Source: Agromyces sp. Root81
GTDB lineage: Bacteria > Actinomycetota > Actinomycetes > Actinomycetales > Microbacteriaceae
DNA: 64,000 nucleotides
NCBI RefSeq assembly: GCF_001429165.1
Contig: NZ_LMIR01000001.1
Coordinates: 394,875-458,874 of the forward strand
Direction: 5' to 3'
Part shown: in pieces, positions 62,927 to 64,000 of the stretch
How positions within the stretch are numbered: position 1 is the stretch's first letter
How the letters are laid out: each line of letters begins with the position of its first letter
Notes under the pieces: generated by a model
Seen by the model: only the letters and a program-made list of their open reading frames with translations
Told to the model about the DNA's origin: nothing
The model's database searches: none
Position numbers and translations under genes: made by a program

Positions 62927-64000
62927 GCAGCATCCGATCCGACGGCAAATCGCCGCCCCGGTCGCGAGACCGTCGGCGCGCGATGATTCCGGCTGCGACG
63001 AGTGCTGCCAGCGAACCGATCACGATCACGAACGGCACGCTCGAGCCGAGCACCACCGACGGCGTCAATCCGTCGCGCAGCTCGACATCGGTCACCATCG
63101 CACCCGGTTCGTAGGCCGGCAGCGAATCGATGGTGCTCCCTGACGGGTCGATCACCTGGCTCGTGCCGACGGTCGAGATGTTCACGACCGAGCGACCGGT
63201 CTCGATCGCCCGGAGCCGGGCGATCGCGAGCTGCTGCTGGTTCTCGTCGGTGCCGCGGAAGTCGGCGTTGTTCGTCTGGAGCATGTAGAGCTGGGCGCCA
63301 TCGCGGGCGCCCTCCCAGATGACGTCGTCGTAGATGACATCGAAGCAGATCGCGAGGCCGGTGACGGCGTCACCGAGATCGAAGACCGGCGCGTTCGTGC
63401 CCGGGGTGTATCCGCGCTGCACGAGGCCGATCAGGTCGGGCGCGAGGGCGTACCAGAAGTCCCGGTCGGGGATGTACTCGCCGAAGGGCACCGGGTGCCG
63501 CTTGTCGTAGAGGTCGACGGCGCCCTCCCCCGCCCGCCACAGCATCGAGGTGTTGAAGTACTCGTCGGCGCGCACCGTGACCGTGTTCAGCACGAGTGGC
63601 GCGTCGAGTTCTTCGCTCAGTCGGTCGAAGATGCCGGCAACGGAGGCGCTCCGCGTCGGATCGATGTCGGAGCCGCCCTCGGGCCAGAGCAGCACGTCGA
63701 TGCCGGGCTCGTCGAGGATCGGCTCGGTCGCCGCGAGTTGCGCGGCCAGCACATCGCCCGGCTCCCGCTCGTCGAAGTAGCCGGAGGGCCCGTCGCCCTG
63801 CACACTCGCGACCCGGAGTTCACCGGCGGGCGTGGTCTGCCAGGCGGGCACGAGCATCGTGACCGCGAGGAGCCCGACGACCGGCAGCACGGTGACCGGC
63901 CGACGCCACCCGGCAAGCCGCACCCACTCGATCACGCCGGCCACGATGGCGACCATCACGAAGCTCAGGCCGGTGGAGCCGACCCACGACACGACCTGGG
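62880..64000 (-). CDS. lnt: Apolipoprotein N-acyltransferase, C-terminal part
   Basis: 373 residues in the window; the frame is open at the right edge, so the N-terminal helices are outside. The nitrilase-like catalytic domain shows the Glu in LLWPEGGSDID, Lys in DLYDKRHPVPFGEYIPD and nucleophile Cys in GLAICFDVIYDD. One C-terminal helix (VPFVIVIGSLAALVAAGII) and a basic tail follow. It N-acylates lipoproteins such as CtaC and the two lipoproteins here. The tail overlaps rbpA by 47 nt in antisense. Confidence 0.93.
   Translation of the reverse strand, partial: QVVSWVGSTGLSFVMVAIVAGVIEWVRLAGWRRPVTVLPVVGLLAVTMLVPAWQTTPAGELRVASVQGDGPSGYFDEREPGDVLAAQLAATEPILDEPGIDVLLWPEGGSDIDPTRSASVAGIFDRLSEELDAPLVLNTVTVRADEYFNTSMLWRAGEGAVDLYDKRHPVPFGEYIPDRDFWYALAPDLIGLVQRGYTPGTNAPVFDLGDAVTGLAICFDVIYDDVIWEGARDGAQLYMLQTNNADFRGTDENQQQLAIARLRAIETGRSVVNISTVGTSQVIDPSGSTIDSLPAYEPGAMVTDVELRDGLTPSVVLGSSVPFVIVIGSLAALVAAGIIARRRSRDRGGDLPSDRMLPKRRSSAGRDGLAGS

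Overview
The window is high-GC actinobacterial DNA, most likely from a member of the Microbacteriaceae (an Agromyces-like genome is my best guess; family-level confidence about 0.7). The evidence is the gene content and order: SigA followed by a MurT/GatD pair, a DUF7455 zinc protein beside a ParE-type topoisomerase subunit, DUF3043, an actinobacterial cytochrome bc1-aa3 set with CtaF and a di-haem QcrC, RbpA, and an actinobacterial-type Lnt at the right edge. No rRNA, tRNA or CRISPR array was found.

Region 1 (1-31.5 kb) is conserved core. It runs: leucyl aminopeptidase (partial) and a PAC2 protein; sigA with a highly structured leader; murT-gatD; DUF7455; parE; a secreted HExxH protease; an FAD oxidoreductase; parC; a phosphodiesterase; DUF3043; an M20 dipeptidase; an ErpA-like Fe-S carrier. 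Next comes the respiratory block: ctaC-ctaD-ctaF on the plus strand, convergent with ctaE-qcrC-qcrA-qcrB on the minus strand, enclosing a lipoprotein and an RlmA-type methyltransferase. Then trpD, and a glycerol/dihydroxyacetone locus with glpF-glpK divergent from dhaK-dhaL-dhaM.

Region 2 (31.5-58.6 kb) is accessory. It holds SDR and HAD enzymes, an alpha/beta hydrolase with a divergent TetR regulator, a PadR-controlled membrane protein, an ECF sigma operon ending in a 43-residue peptide gene, GNAT and phosphotransferase genes, and two ArsR/SRPBCC/RibD-type reductase modules (one with ArsR and SRPBCC fused). Between 43.2 and 48.3 kb lie several decayed genes: an integrase tail, a histidine kinase missing its phospho-acceptor domain, a truncated serine resolvase joined head-on to a truncated XRE gene, and an integrase with an internal deletion. 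This looks like the scar of one or more old mobile elements.

Region 3 (58.6-64 kb) returns to core-like genes: an HdeD-like membrane protein, an SDR, an NfeD/SPFH pair, a glycerophosphodiesterase, RbpA (the SigA/RNA polymerase-binding protein) and Lnt.

Two themes deserve most attention. First, MurT and GatD are both atypical: GatD has no cysteine at the nucleophile position and MurT has no zinc-ribbon cysteines. In a lineage whose peptidoglycan is cross-linked through the D-Glu alpha-carboxyl, this suggests a changed reaction. Second, many genes have a TANNNT -10 hexamer 6-7 nt before the start codon, implying widespread leaderless transcription, whereas sigA has a long leader with nested and mutually exclusive hairpins.
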